DNA from: Polynucleobacter sp. JS-JIR-5-A7
GTDB lineage: Bacteria; Pseudomonadota; Gammaproteobacteria; Burkholderiales; Burkholderiaceae
Direction of reading: 5' to 3'
DNA: 64,000 nucleotides
NCBI RefSeq assembly: GCF_018687935.1
Contig: NZ_CP061308.1
Span: 304,048-368,047 of the forward strand
Shown here: piece by piece, positions 37,558 to 47,046 of the stretch
Position numbering within the stretch: position 1 is the first letter of the stretch
Layout: every line of letters starts with the position of its first letter
Notes under the pieces: generated by a model
What the model saw: only the letters and a program-made list of their open reading frames with translations
What the model was told of the DNA's origin: nothing
Database searches by the model: none
Translations under genes and position numbers: made by a program

Positions 37558-38553
37558 TTACTGCGGTTCTATGTTGGCATCTTTTGCAATCTTTTGATAC
37601 TTCGCCATTTCTTCACGCACAAACTTGCCAAACTCAGCTGGGCTCATTGGGGTTGCTTTAATGCCTTTAGCTTCATAAGCTGTTTTGACTTCAGGATCTT
37701 GCATCGATTGATTGATGTCGGTATTAATCTTTTTAACTACTGCAGCTGGAGTGCCCGCAGGCGCCCAAACACCAAACCAAAGACCAATTTCAAAATTGGG
37801 ATAGCCTTGTTCAGCGATACTCGCAATTTCTGGAACTGCTGCATTACGCGATTTGCTAGTTACCCCAAGAGCACGCACCTTGCCACCTTTGAGTTGCCCA
37901 ATCGCAGTATCAAGTGGTGCCATATAAAAAGCAGTGCGGCCTGACATGGTGTCAGAAATCGCTTCAGGTGATCCTTTATAGGGAACGTGAATGAGTTTGA
38001 TGCCCATCATTTGATTGAAGTACTCGCCCGCCAAGTGAGTAGAGCTGCCAACACCTGCTGAAGCAAAGGTAATCTCACCAGGTTTGGATTTTGCAGCGAT
38101 CACTAAATCCCGAATCGTTTGATAAGAACCATCTGCGGCAGTGATTATGACGTAAGGGGTTTGCCCAAGAATGGCCACATCAATCAAGCTCTTGAGGGGG
38201 TCATAAGGCAATTTTTTATAAATAGCAGGGTTCGCTGCATAGGAAGCCGATTGCACGAGCAGGGTGTAACCATCTGGGTCAGCGTTGACTACAACACCTG
38301 TCCCGATCAATCCGCCAGCACCAGGACGATTTTCAATAATGACAGGCTGCTTCCAAGACTCGGTCAGGCTCTTTGCAACGACTCGTCCAGCAATGTCAGC
38401 CCCAGAGCCAGTAGTCAAAGGCACGATCATCTTGACAGTGCGATTGGGGTAGCTTTGGGCATTAGCTATGGCTGCAGATACGGAAAGGCTCAGTATCAGA
38501 GTGAGTTTGCCAAGCATGCGGGTGCGCTTGCCCTGAATTTGTGATGTCAACAT
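37558..38553 (-). CDS. Bug-type tripartite tricarboxylate transporter substrate-binding protein
   Basis: The 331-residue periplasmic receptor has a signal peptide (residues 1-32, ending ANAQS) and the Bug/TctC pattern SYPNRTVKMIVPLTTGSGAD, followed by ENRPGAGGLIG. AGGAG precedes the ATG 38553 by 6 bases. Bug proteins are greatly expanded in Burkholderiales and bind carboxylates. No TctA/TctB permease is nearby, which is common. The ligand is probably the substrate of the downstream amidohydrolase, by inference. Confidence 0.87.
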   Translation of the reverse strand: MLTSQIQGKRTRMLGKLTLILSLSVSAAIANAQSYPNRTVKMIVPLTTGSGADIAGRVVAKSLTESWKQPVIIENRPGAGGLIGTGVVVNADPDGYTLLVQSASYAANPAIYKKLPYDPLKSLIDVAILGQTPYVIITAADGSYQTIRDLVIAAKSKPGEITFASAGVGSSTHLAGEYFNQMMGIKLIHVPYKGSPEAISDTMSGRTAFYMAPLDTAIGQLKGGKVRALGVTSKSRNAAVPEIASIAEQGYPNFEIGLWFGVWAPAGTPAAVVKKINTDINQSMQDPEVKTAYEAKGIKATPMSPAEFGKFVREEMAKYQKIAKDANIEPQ

Positions 38554-38689
38554 CGTGTCTCCTATGACTTTTATGGCGTCGTTTTTATAGTGGCGTCTAA
38601 ATACCTTCTAGGGTATTTCATTGGATAATCTAACACGGTCTCAAAAATAGATAAATAGAGGCCGGTAGATCCAAAAAAGGCGGAGACAG

Positions 38690-39505
38690 ATGACCCAATT
38701 GCAAGACACCAAAACCGTTAACGTCAATGGCGTTGATATTGCCTATCGATTTGATGGTCCCCAAGATGGCCGAGTACTGTTAGTGGCCAATAGTTTGATG
38801 GCCAACGGCAGTATGTGGGATTGGAATGTGCCTGCTCTTGCTGACCGTTACCGCGTGCTGCGTTACGACAAAAGAGGGCATGGCCAGTCTGGAGTTGTGC
38901 CTGGTCCATACAGCATTGCGCAATTAGCTGATGATGCTATTGGTTTATTGGATGCACTAAAAATTGAGAATGTGCATTTCATGGGCCTATCGATTGGCGG
39001 AATGATTGGTCAGCAATTGGGCGCTCGTTATCCTGAGCGCATTCTTTCACTTTCACTTTGTAATACCGCCAGTGAAATGCCACCCCGCAGTTTGTGGGAA
39101 GATCGTTTTCAAACAGCCCGCTCACAAGGCCTTACTGGTCTGGTGGATGGCACGATTAGCCGCTGGTTCACAGCGCCATTTGTAGAACGTGCTCCACAAG
39201 ATATCGAAAAAGTACGCCAGATGATTTTGGCTACTAATGTGGAAGGTTATATCGGCTGCGGAAGTGCAGTGCGCGATATGGCACAAAGCACGATGTTGCT
39301 GAAGATTAAGGCGCCAACCCTGGTTCTATCTGGTCGTCATGACCCTGCCTGTACCGTAGATCAAGGTATTGTGCTTAATCGTCTGATTGATGGATCGCAG
39401 ATGGTTATTATTGAAGACGCAGCCCATTTATCGAATATTGAGCAGCCCACTCGATTTAATCAAGCGGTGCGAGAGTTTATTGATTCGGTAGACAACCATC
39501 TTTAA
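38690..39505 (+). CDS. 3-oxoadipate enol-lactonase-like alpha/beta hydrolase (PcaD-like)
   Basis: The 271-residue protein has the alpha/beta hydrolase nucleophile elbow GLSIGG near residue 99, an oxyanion-region NSLMANGSMWD, YDKRGHGQSG, and a late GRHDPACTVDQG plus AAHLSNIEQP with catalytic His. This pattern matches 3-oxoadipate enol-lactonases of the protocatechuate pathway, and EnolLac-like proteins in general. GGAG precedes the ATG by 6-7 bases. Other pca genes are absent, so the substrate is uncertain. Confidence 0.82.
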   Translation: MTQLQDTKTVNVNGVDIAYRFDGPQDGRVLLVANSLMANGSMWDWNVPALADRYRVLRYDKRGHGQSGVVPGPYSIAQLADDAIGLLDALKIENVHFMGLSIGGMIGQQLGARYPERILSLSLCNTASEMPPRSLWEDRFQTARSQGLTGLVDGTISRWFTAPFVERAPQDIEKVRQMILATNVEGYIGCGSAVRDMAQSTMLLKIKAPTLVLSGRHDPACTVDQGIVLNRLIDGSQMVIIEDAAHLSNIEQPTRFNQAVREFIDSVDNHL

Positions 39506-39563
39506 GTTTTGAAGATGCTAAAGATATATTGCTTATTTTGCAGTGATCACTAAAAGGTTCCTC

Positions 39564-40145
39564 ATGACCGACTTATCAGTAGAACAAATGAAAGTACTCC
39601 GTGCCAATGTATTGGGCGCGGCAGCAAAAGTTCCGGGGGCACTCATTGGTCTAGGCATTTTGTTCCTCATTCTCGGCATGATTGGCATTGCCGGTCAAAC
39701 CCTCTTCTCTCTGGTTTCAGTCAATGTGCTGAGTATCTTCTTATTTGCAGGCGGCATTCTTCAGGGAGCGCATGCATTTAAATCTGCCGGCTGGAAAAGT
39801 GTTGGCGTGCAGCTGATTTTTGCTATTTTGTATATTGGCGCAGCAATTTATGTATGGGCATTCCCGATTCCTGCCCTTGAAGCGATTACTTTATGGCTTG
39901 CTGCAATCTTCTTCATCACTGGCTTCTTGCGTTTGGTCTCGGCATTTCAGCATCGTCATTTTGCTGAGTGGTTCTGGCTTGCCTTATCTGCAGCCATTTC
40001 TATCTTGATGGGCGTACTCATCATGAATAGCTTCCCATCATCAAGCTTATGGTTACCTGGCCTATTAATCGCTATTGAATTGCTACTACAAGGCTGGACA
40101 TTATTGTTCTTAGGTTTTGCGGCCAAATCATTAACGAAGCAATAA
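39564..40145 (+). CDS. HdeD-family membrane protein
   Basis: The protein of about 193 residues has six hydrophobic segments and the HdeD layout, with LFAGGILQGAHAF and LWLAAIFFITGFLRLVSAF. ATG 39564 (MTDLS) is preferred over GTG 39543 because AAAAGG lies 6 bases before it. HdeD proteins are linked to acid or stress responses in enterobacteria; the role here is not shown. It follows the hydrolase by 58 bases. Confidence 0.72.
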   Translation: MTDLSVEQMKVLRANVLGAAAKVPGALIGLGILFLILGMIGIAGQTLFSLVSVNVLSIFLFAGGILQGAHAFKSAGWKSVGVQLIFAILYIGAAIYVWAFPIPALEAITLWLAAIFFITGFLRLVSAFQHRHFAEWFWLALSAAISILMGVLIMNSFPSSSLWLPGLLIAIELLLQGWTLLFLGFAAKSLTKQ

Positions 40146-40177
40146 ACACTGAATCATTCCATATAAAGAGCAAAGTC

Positions 40178-40363
40178 ATGGCAATGAAAAAAACAGACCT
40201 GTACAAGAGCTTAGCCTTGACTACTGCTCAGCGTATGAAGAATGCTGCCAAAACTCCAAAGCCTGGAGCTGCCGATGCAGTAGCAAAAACCAAAAAAGAG
40301 CTAGCAGAGGCAAACCCGATGCTAGCTTCTTTGATGGGCAAGAGTAAGCCAAAGAAAAAATAA
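40178..40363 (+). CDS. Small basic protein, 61 residues
   Basis: This short frame starts at ATG 40178 with an AAAGAG-like element upstream and ends with KSKPKKK. Its composition (many Lys, Ala, Pro) is low-complexity and basic, without a hydrophobic segment. No family is recognised. Its placement on the same strand between the HdeD-like and TonB-receptor genes, each with short gaps, is compatible with a true gene. Confidence 0.45.
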   Translation: MAMKKTDLYKSLALTTAQRMKNAAKTPKPGAADAVAKTKKELAEANPMLASLMGKSKPKKK

Positions 40364-40392
40364 GAAAAAATGCTGGTAGTACGTTCTTAATA

Positions 40393-42576
40393 ATGGTTAT
40401 GTGTAAGCAACTGCAATCTAGCGTGAATGTTCTAGCTCTCTTATTAGTTTTGCAATCTGGTCAATCTTGGGCGCAAATTGCACCACCCCCAAATTACGAT
40501 CAAAAGCTCAATGACATGGTGGTGAATGCTACTCGTTCAGGAACACCTCTAGATGAAATGTCACTCAATACAACGATTCTGACAAAAGAAGTATTGGAAT
40601 CCTCTCCTGATCAAACTGTTGATCAAATACTCAAGAATGTACCAGGCGTATTTTTAAATGATGTGCCTTACTACCAAAAAGATCCTACTGGCCAAAGCAT
40701 TAACGTGCGCGGCTTAGGCTATGGCCGCACCCTAGTATTAATCGATGGCTTACCAGCAAATGACGCCTTCTACGGAACAGTACAGTGGAACTTGGTGCCG
40801 ATGTCTTCGATTGAGTCAGTGGAGTTTGTGCGTGGTGGCGTATCGAGTTTGTATGGCAACTACGGCATGGGTGGTGTGATTAATATCAATACCAAAACGC
40901 CTAAAAATAGTTCTCAAGAAGTTTCTGCCAGCATAGGCTCATTTGCAACAGGTAACGTGGCCGCCTCAAAAGACCTGGTTGTGTCAGATGCAATGCAAAT
41001 GCGCTTTTCTGCAGATTACTTTTCTAGCGAAGGCTTTCAGAACTACGCTACGATTTCTCCAGGTTCACCGAGCAATATTAAAAATGGTATGGGCACTGAT
41101 GCAGTCAAGAATTCGAATGTCCGCCTACAAAATTACTTCAAGCCTACACAAGATACCAATGCATTCTTAAGAATGGGTTACAGCACGATGGCTGATCTCA
41201 GTAATAACTATGCGATTGCGCCCAATTTAATTCAGACAGCTGATGTGGCGGGCGGTTCTACTACAAATCTAGACGTAGATAAAAAAGTGCAGGTCAATGC
41301 TTATTATCAAAATACCAATTTTTTTAAGCAAACAGCTAACAACTTAACAGTTGCACCCCAAAAGCCCTATATTAATGCCAACTATACCGATCCTTATTCA
41401 ACACTTGGAGCATCAGCTCAATATACGCATGATCTAAAGACTGCCGGAATTGATCAATACATTCTTGGTGTTGATGCTAGAAATATTTCTGCATCTAATT
41501 TGACAAATAATCTAAATACCACTACTGGTAACGGCGCAGTGACTTCTGTGAACTATGCTCAAGGGCAGCAAAATTTTTATGGGCTGTTAGGGCAAATCAA
41601 ATCGAATGCCAGCGCTATCCCGCTGGAGGCTACTTTGGGTGCCAGAGTAGATGTATGGAATAGTCAGACCCCAACGCTATATAACGCAGGAGTAAATGGT
41701 TCTAGCCCTGTGTATCAAGCTATTCCAAATCAAAGCAAGACTCAACTGAGCCCATCTTTGGGACTTGTTTATAAAGCTACTGACGATTGGAATTTACGTA
41801 GTGCTGCCTATCAAGCTTTTCATGCGCCGAGTATGAACAATACTTTACGTAGCTATGGAAACACTACAACTGGTTACTCGATTGCAAATCCCAATTTAAC
41901 GCCTGAAACCATGACGGGTTATGAAGTGGGAACAGACTACCGATGGAAGGGCGGTTTTACTCAGTTAACAGCATTTAATAATTACATTCAAAATGCTATT
42001 ACCAGTTACAAAATCACAGATGCTAATTCTGCCTTCGCATACAGTCTTTGTACTGCAAGCGGCATTACCGTTTCTGCCCAGGGTTGTAAGAGTTCTGGTG
42101 GATACACTAACGTCAGTTACTACACCAATCAACAGAATTTATTAAGTCGCGGCCTTGAGTTGCAGTATCACCATGATGTCAATGAGCATTGGGCTTTGGA
42201 TGGCGGTTACTCCTATACTCGTACCATATTAACGTGGACCGCAACTACCGACCCAACTAACACTCAGGTGGGTGGTGTGCCGATGAATATGGCAAATGTG
42301 GGTATTACGTATTACCCAGCACCCAATGCGAGTCTGACAACTACGTTTCGTTATGTGGGTAACTCTTGGATGTCTACTGGCACCCTACCAGTTCCAGCTT
42401 ATGCCGTTGTGGGTCTAAAGGCCAACTATCAGATGACCCCTCAGGCCTCAGTTTTTGCCTCTGTAGTCAACTTATTTAATCGGCAATACGTCACTTTTAA
42501 TATTGCTTCTGCGGCAAGCTCCTATCAAGCAGGGATGCCTCAGGCGATTACCGTGGGCGCGCGTATAAGCTTTTAA
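40393..42576 (+). CDS. TonB-dependent outer membrane receptor
   Basis: This 727-residue receptor has a signal peptide (about residues 1-27, SWAQ), a TonB-box-like MVVNATRSG segment, a plug domain with GVFLNDVPYYQKDPTGQSI then NVRGLGYGRTLVLIDGLP and VEFVRGGVSSLYGNYGMGGV, and a 22-strand barrel ending in the terminal aromatic signature VGARISF. It imports a scarce ligand across the outer membrane. The next gene codes for a PQQ-type sugar dehydrogenase, so PQQ uptake is one guess; iron chelators are the default alternative. Confidence 0.88.
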   Translation: MVMCKQLQSSVNVLALLLVLQSGQSWAQIAPPPNYDQKLNDMVVNATRSGTPLDEMSLNTTILTKEVLESSPDQTVDQILKNVPGVFLNDVPYYQKDPTGQSINVRGLGYGRTLVLIDGLPANDAFYGTVQWNLVPMSSIESVEFVRGGVSSLYGNYGMGGVININTKTPKNSSQEVSASIGSFATGNVAASKDLVVSDAMQMRFSADYFSSEGFQNYATISPGSPSNIKNGMGTDAVKNSNVRLQNYFKPTQDTNAFLRMGYSTMADLSNNYAIAPNLIQTADVAGGSTTNLDVDKKVQVNAYYQNTNFFKQTANNLTVAPQKPYINANYTDPYSTLGASAQYTHDLKTAGIDQYILGVDARNISASNLTNNLNTTTGNGAVTSVNYAQGQQNFYGLLGQIKSNASAIPLEATLGARVDVWNSQTPTLYNAGVNGSSPVYQAIPNQSKTQLSPSLGLVYKATDDWNLRSAAYQAFHAPSMNNTLRSYGNTTTGYSIANPNLTPETMTGYEVGTDYRWKGGFTQLTAFNNYIQNAITSYKITDANSAFAYSLCTASGITVSAQGCKSSGGYTNVSYYTNQQNLLSRGLELQYHHDVNEHWALDGGYSYTRTILTWTATTDPTNTQVGGVPMNMANVGITYYPAPNASLTTTFRYVGNSWMSTGTLPVPAYAVVGLKANYQMTPQASVFASVVNLFNRQYVTFNIASAASSYQAGMPQAITVGARISF

Positions 42577-42686
42577 ACTAGGTCAATATAGGGCATTACC
42601 CTAGGAAATGGGTGTAGCTCCTTGGGTAAAAGAGTGCTTAAATAGGCGCTGAAGTCAAAATACTTACTAAAAAATGGGAGATTTAA

Positions 42687-43949
42687 ATGCAAGTTATTAA
42701 GAAGCCGGCGATGAATAAGCTCATCCCATTAGCCGTAGCTTTATTGGCAAGCTCAGTCATCGGTTTGCAGGGTTGCTCAACTAGCAATACTCCTCTAGCC
42801 GAGGCTCCCAAGCCGGCTCCTGCACCAGCATGGAAACAAGGTATGGGCGCAGATATGTCAACTTCCAAGTTGGCTCCTTTGGCTGGCAAGATGACTGCTA
42901 CCCCAGCAAATGAAATTCCCCTCAATACTTTGAAATTACCTCCTGGTTTCAAGATTGAAGTCTATGCAAGCGGTATTCCGGGTGCACGAGAAATGGCAAT
43001 GGGTGACAACGGTAAGATTTATATCGGTACCCGTGGCATTGGTCGCATTTATGAAGTGAGTAATAACGGTAAAGAACGTAGTAGCCGAATTGTGGTTGAT
43101 AAGTTAGTACAACCTTCTGGCGTTGCGTATAAAAATGGCTCACTCTACGTCATGGCGATTGATAAAGTATTGCGCTACGACGGTATTAGCAAAAATCCTA
43201 CTGTGGCACCAGTGGATATGACCTCTAAGTTCAATTTGCCACCAGAGCAACACCACAACTGGAAGTATTTAGCCTTTGGTCCAGATGGTAAATTGTATGT
43301 ACCTTTCGGTGCGCCTTGTAATATTTGCGAACTGCCAACACCTGAGTATGCGCAGATTCGTCGCTATAACCCCGATGGCTCTGGTATGGAAGTCTTAGCT
43401 ACTGGTGTCAGAAATACGCAAGGCTTTGATTGGCACCCCGTTACCAAACAACTCTGGTTTACAAACCATGGGCGTGATTGGATGGGAGACGACAAGCCGA
43501 ACGACACTTTGAATATCCTGACCAGTAAAGGTGAAAACTTTGGCTTCCCTTATTGCCATGAAGGCAATATGCCAGACGATAAAGTCATTAAGCCAAATGC
43601 TTGTGAGGGCGTAACCAAGCCAGTTGCACTATTAGGTGCTCACGCTGCAGCGATGGGTATTACCTTCTACACCGGTAATATGTTCCCAGCTGAATACAAA
43701 AATGTGGCATTTATTGCTCGCAAGGGCTCTTGGAATCGTAACGTCAAATCAGGCTATGACGTTGTGACTGTCAAGGCAGATGCAAACGGTAAGAATGCCA
43801 AGATCACACCTTTCATTACCGGCTTTATGAATTCTGCTGATCAGTCTTTCTGGGGTCGTCCTACATTCTTCCTACAGATGCCTGATGGTTCCATGCTCTT
43901 GACTGATGAACAGCTAGGTGCCATTTACAGAATTACTTACAAGAAATAA
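42687..43949 (+). CDS. PQQ-dependent sugar/sorbosone dehydrogenase-like lipoprotein
   Basis: The 420-residue protein has a lipoprotein signal with lipobox LQGC (Cys about 30) and a six-bladed propeller of the soluble glucose/sorbosone dehydrogenase type: GDNGKIYIGTRG, YLAFGPDGKLYVPFG, RNTQGFDWHP and WFTNHGRDWMGDD. Such enzymes oxidise sugars with PQQ in the periplasm. GGGAGA precedes the ATG. A dihaem cytochrome gene follows by about 27 bases and would accept its electrons. The actual substrate is unknown. Confidence 0.82.
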   Translation: MQVIKKPAMNKLIPLAVALLASSVIGLQGCSTSNTPLAEAPKPAPAPAWKQGMGADMSTSKLAPLAGKMTATPANEIPLNTLKLPPGFKIEVYASGIPGAREMAMGDNGKIYIGTRGIGRIYEVSNNGKERSSRIVVDKLVQPSGVAYKNGSLYVMAIDKVLRYDGISKNPTVAPVDMTSKFNLPPEQHHNWKYLAFGPDGKLYVPFGAPCNICELPTPEYAQIRRYNPDGSGMEVLATGVRNTQGFDWHPVTKQLWFTNHGRDWMGDDKPNDTLNILTSKGENFGFPYCHEGNMPDDKVIKPNACEGVTKPVALLGAHAAAMGITFYTGNMFPAEYKNVAFIARKGSWNRNVKSGYDVVTVKADANGKNAKITPFITGFMNSADQSFWGRPTFFLQMPDGSMLLTDEQLGAIYRITYKK

Positions 43950-43976
43950 GTATCGGCCTATAAAGTATTGGCTTTA

Positions 43977-44555
43977 ATGAGATTGGTAAAAATAGCGGCG
44001 TTTCTCTCGGGGGTTTATCTCTCGATAGTTGCGCCGCTTTCTTATGCCCAGAATATGAGTGCCAAACTGGTAGTTTGCGGAGCTTGTCACGGTGCCGATG
44101 GAAATTCCACCATGGCAGGCACTCCTTCTCTAGCAGGGCAACCTAAAGTATTTCTAGAAAATAATCTCATCATGATTCGCGAGGGGATTCGGGATATTCC
44201 TGTGATGAAGGGTCAATTAGATGGTTTGAGTGACCCTCAAATTATTGCTCTTGCAAAGTTTTATTCTGCTCAAACACTAAAACCTGCTCCAGGCCAGCGT
44301 GACGACGCGCTCTATGAAAGAGGACAACTGCTTTCAAAGCAGGTTCTTTGCGGAACATGCCACTTGCCAGACTATGTGGGTCGCGAGCAAATGCCTAGGC
44401 TAGCGGGACAGCGTGAAGATTATTTATTGCATACCATGCGCCAATTCCGCAACAACCAAGCGACTGGGCGAGATACGATTATGGCTGCATCCTTGTATGG
44501 CATGAATGATGATGATCTTAGGGCTATCGCCCAGTACTTATCCCAACTAAAATAA
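43977..44555 (+). CDS. Dihaem c4-type cytochrome
   Basis: The protein of about 192 residues has a signal peptide (residues 1-24, ending SYAQN) and two haem-binding sites, CGACH near residue 34 and CGTCH near 124, each with downstream Met-containing ligand regions such as GTPSLAGQP and EQMPRLAGQ. ATG 43977 is preferred over TTG 43968 because it begins the signal peptide. Placement after a PQQ-type dehydrogenase suggests electron transfer from that enzyme to a terminal oxidase. Confidence 0.85.
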   Translation: MRLVKIAAFLSGVYLSIVAPLSYAQNMSAKLVVCGACHGADGNSTMAGTPSLAGQPKVFLENNLIMIREGIRDIPVMKGQLDGLSDPQIIALAKFYSAQTLKPAPGQRDDALYERGQLLSKQVLCGTCHLPDYVGREQMPRLAGQREDYLLHTMRQFRNNQATGRDTIMAASLYGMNDDDLRAIAQYLSQLK

Positions 44556-44640
44556 GATTTTTACAAGTACATCAAAAGATTTGACTTATAGCTACTTAAG
44601 CGAATGCTTGATGTGCAGCCTTCTAAAGTAGATCACCTCA

Positions 44641-45717
44641 TTGCAAACCAAAAACCATTTTTTATTAATTGATTTTCTCAAGGTCTTTGCGGCCCTCTTA
44701 ATCATCCTTCATCATTTGTCGAGCTACGGACAGATCGCAGAGGATGCACGCACAGTGTTGCCAGAACTAATGACTTGGTTGTTTGAATACGGACGCTATG
44801 CAGTACAGATTTTTTTGGTCATGGGGGGTTACTTGGCCGCCCAATCCCTGACGCGCACCAGTAACTTAAAAAATCTCCAAACTGTTTTGAGGATTATTTT
44901 TAATCGCTATCTACGCTTGTTCGCGCCGTACGTTATTGCGCTGATCATCACCATAGCTTGTGCGTGGGTGGCGCGTTTTTGGGTACAAGATGAATTCGTG
45001 GGTGAATCAGAAACGCTCAGTCAGTTTTTAGCGCATCTATTTTTTCTGCAGGGTATCTTAGGGCTTGATTCTATTTCTGCTGGCGTTTGGTATGTCGCGA
45101 TTGATTGGCAGCTATACGCAATTCTGGCAACCGTATTGGGAATGTTTCCTACCTTTCGTTCGGTAGTGTGGTTTTTAGCCGTACTGTGTGCTCTATCGCT
45201 GCTGTATTTCAATAGAAATGCTGACTACGAAAATTATTTCATCTACTTTATTGGCTCTTATGGTTTAGGTATTTTGGCTCAGCTTTGCAAAAATTATCCC
45301 GATCGATTAATCAATCGCTTTGCTAGAGTAGTGATGGGGGCTATTGGTATGGCAATCATAGTTGCCAGTTTTCAAGAGTTTTGGCTACGAAATATTCTGG
45401 CTTATGTAGTAGCTTTAGTTTTGATCCTCTGGGGGGATTGGACCTACATTGACCAATGGCGAGATCAAAAATATTTGCGTCCACATAAATTTGTGAATGC
45501 CATTTTATGGAGTAGCAGAAGATCGTATTGCGCTTTCTTAATACACTTCGCTTTTATCTTGTTGGCTAATACGCTCTACATCGGTTGGGGCATGAGCCGG
45601 CAACATGATGGAGTCATGGCGATAGTTCTGATGTGCTTCTCTTTAGTAGCAAGTTGGCAAGCTGCGAATTATCTCTACCGATGGGTAGAGGTGCCTGCGC
45701 GGAGAATTAAATTCTAA
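44641..45717 (+). CDS. Acyltransferase 3 family membrane protein
   Basis: The 358-residue polytopic protein has about ten membrane segments. It begins with LLIDFLKVFAALLIILHHLS, the active-site region of acyltransferase 3 proteins (His in the R/K-x10-H pattern), and contains GYLAAQSL and LRLFAPYVIAL. Members O-acetylate cell-surface sugars (OafA) or transfer succinyl groups. The start is TTG 44641. It converges on darP with a 4-base overlap. Its distance from the glycan locus leaves the acceptor unknown. Confidence 0.8.
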   Translation: MQTKNHFLLIDFLKVFAALLIILHHLSSYGQIAEDARTVLPELMTWLFEYGRYAVQIFLVMGGYLAAQSLTRTSNLKNLQTVLRIIFNRYLRLFAPYVIALIITIACAWVARFWVQDEFVGESETLSQFLAHLFFLQGILGLDSISAGVWYVAIDWQLYAILATVLGMFPTFRSVVWFLAVLCALSLLYFNRNADYENYFIYFIGSYGLGILAQLCKNYPDRLINRFARVVMGAIGMAIIVASFQEFWLRNILAYVVALVLILWGDWTYIDQWRDQKYLRPHKFVNAILWSSRRSYCAFLIHFAFILLANTLYIGWGMSRQHDGVMAIVLMCFSLVASWQAANYLYRWVEVPARRIKF

Positions 45718-46241
45718 AGCCCCATTTCTTTTAAGACACGAAAGATTTCTCGATAAGCCTTAGGCGGCTTATTTTGCTCTTTCTCTCTACGCGCATTGCG
45801 AATAAGGGTGCGCATATTCTGAATATCCATATCTGGATATTGCTCAATCATTTTGGTAAAAGTTTCATCATGGGCGATAAGCCGATCACGATAGCCCTCT
45901 AAGAAATGAAGCTTTGCAGTCTCTGCTTTACTGATACCCTGAATGGCATCTAAACGTTTTTGAATCGCTTCAAGTTCTTCTTCATCCAGAAAGCGCATGA
46001 GCTTACCTAGATACTGCTTATGGCGACGAATCGCTTCAAAACTCTTAATCTTGTTAGTTTCTGCAATCGCTGTTTTGATGGCGTCATCTAAGGGAATGGT
46101 TTTGAGGGCATCGCTACTCAAAGCTGCCAATACCTCTGCCAATTTCTGGCGTTCAGTCATTTGGCGCTTTAACTCCGACTTGCTAAGGCCTTCATCTTCC
46201 TCAGCAAGCTTGGGGGTACGATTTTTCTCATTAATGTGCAT
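45714..46241 (-). CDS. darP: Ribosome-associated protein DarP/YjgA
   Basis: The 175-residue charged protein matches the YjgA (DUF615) family, with SKSELKRQMTERQKLAEVL near the N-terminus, RRHKQYLGKLMR, and a C-terminal LIRNARREKEQNKPPKAYRE. YjgA/DarP associates with 50S ribosomal subunits during late assembly. It is a standard single-copy proteobacterial gene. Its stop overlaps the convergent acyltransferase gene by 4 bases. Confidence 0.92.
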   Translation of the reverse strand: MHINEKNRTPKLAEEDEGLSKSELKRQMTERQKLAEVLAALSSDALKTIPLDDAIKTAIAETNKIKSFEAIRRHKQYLGKLMRFLDEEELEAIQKRLDAIQGISKAETAKLHFLEGYRDRLIAHDETFTKMIEQYPDMDIQNMRTLIRNARREKEQNKPPKAYREIFRVLKEMGL

Positions 46242-46272
46242 CTAAGTATTTTAGACGGGTATTTGATCCGAA

Positions 46273-46590
46273 TTATTCTTTACTGATCTTTTGTTTGAAA
46301 AGTCGCAGACTATCACTAGAAAACAACTGACTGCGACCAATGACGGTTGATGGCTGTAATCTACCGGCCTGGACATATCTCCGCAAAGTGGGAAGTGAAA
46401 TTTCTAAAAATTCTGCAGCCTCTTCTGCCGAAAAGGTAGCATTTCTCAGATGTCCAAATACTTGTTCGTTAGTGTAATCGGCCTCCTTAAAGGCATTTAT
46501 TGCAATTAAAGAGAAAAATTTAATACGTTCTTTTGCTGACATTTTTTGCACTTGAGCAAATAGATCCTCAGCAGTCATCGTTGGAGTCAT
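46273..46590 (-). CDS. Helix-turn-helix antitoxin-like protein
   Basis: The 105-residue protein carries an excisionase/MerR-type HTH near residues 52-95: SAEEAAEFLEISLPTLRRYV and AGRLQPSTVIGRSQLF. It lies 40 bases downstream of a RelE/ParE-like toxin gene on the same strand, the toxin-first arrangement of HigBA-type systems. It would bind the operator before the toxin gene and neutralise the toxin. Confidence 0.75.
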   Translation of the reverse strand: MTPTMTAEDLFAQVQKMSAKERIKFFSLIAINAFKEADYTNEQVFGHLRNATFSAEEAAEFLEISLPTLRRYVQAGRLQPSTVIGRSQLFSSDSLRLFKQKISKE

Positions 46591-46630
46591 TCATTGACCT
46601 CGCTTTCTTTATTCAAGTGTCTTTGAGTTG

Positions 46631-46933
46631 TCATTTGAGACGAATTGATCGTTTTAGTTGATTGTAGAAATTTTCATGAGGTCCAATTTGACAGAACTCA
46701 ATCCAGGTTATGAAATTTCCATCTGCAAAATGGTTAAATTGATATGCCATTAAATATTCCTGTTTATTAAAGCGAAACTTATAAACAAATATTCCCTGTA
46801 GATCACCAAGTTTTTGCTGACCTATCCTGGGGTTGTTACAAACTTCAATAACCTTATCTTCTATCGCTAACTGCAAAGGCTTTGAAGCCCTTTTGACAAA
46901 TTGAGCAAAGGCTCTTTTATAGCAAGTTCTCAT
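46631..46933 (-). CDS. RelE/ParE-superfamily toxin
   Basis: The 100-residue basic protein resembles the RelE/ParE fold: an N-terminal helix pair with YKRAFAQFVKRASKPLQLAI, then KLGDLQGIFVYKFRFNKQEYLMAYQ (beta-strand core) and a C-terminal helix. The catalytic residues of ribosome-dependent RelE nucleases cannot be assigned with confidence. It is the first gene of a two-gene - strand operon whose start abuts an inverted repeat. Confidence 0.75.
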   Translation of the reverse strand: MRTCYKRAFAQFVKRASKPLQLAIEDKVIEVCNNPRIGQQKLGDLQGIFVYKFRFNKQEYLMAYQFNHFADGNFITWIEFCQIGPHENFYNQLKRSIRLK

Positions 46934-46949
46934 GATCTAATAATAGATC
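46934..46949 (-). promoter_or_regulatory. Inverted repeat immediately before the toxin start
   Basis: GATCTA and TAGATC form 6-bp arms around 4 bases (ATAA), directly abutting the start codon of the RelE-like gene. This is the position expected for an autoregulatory operator. No Shine-Dalgarno sequence fits between it and the start, so expression may be weak or leaderless. Confidence 0.5.
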
Positions 46950-47046
46950 GTAATTGATTCTATAACAAATCAACAAAAATGCCAAGAAATACCTGATTTT
47001 TTTATTGGTCAATAATAGAAGCAACTATGTTTTAAGCAGCGGATAC

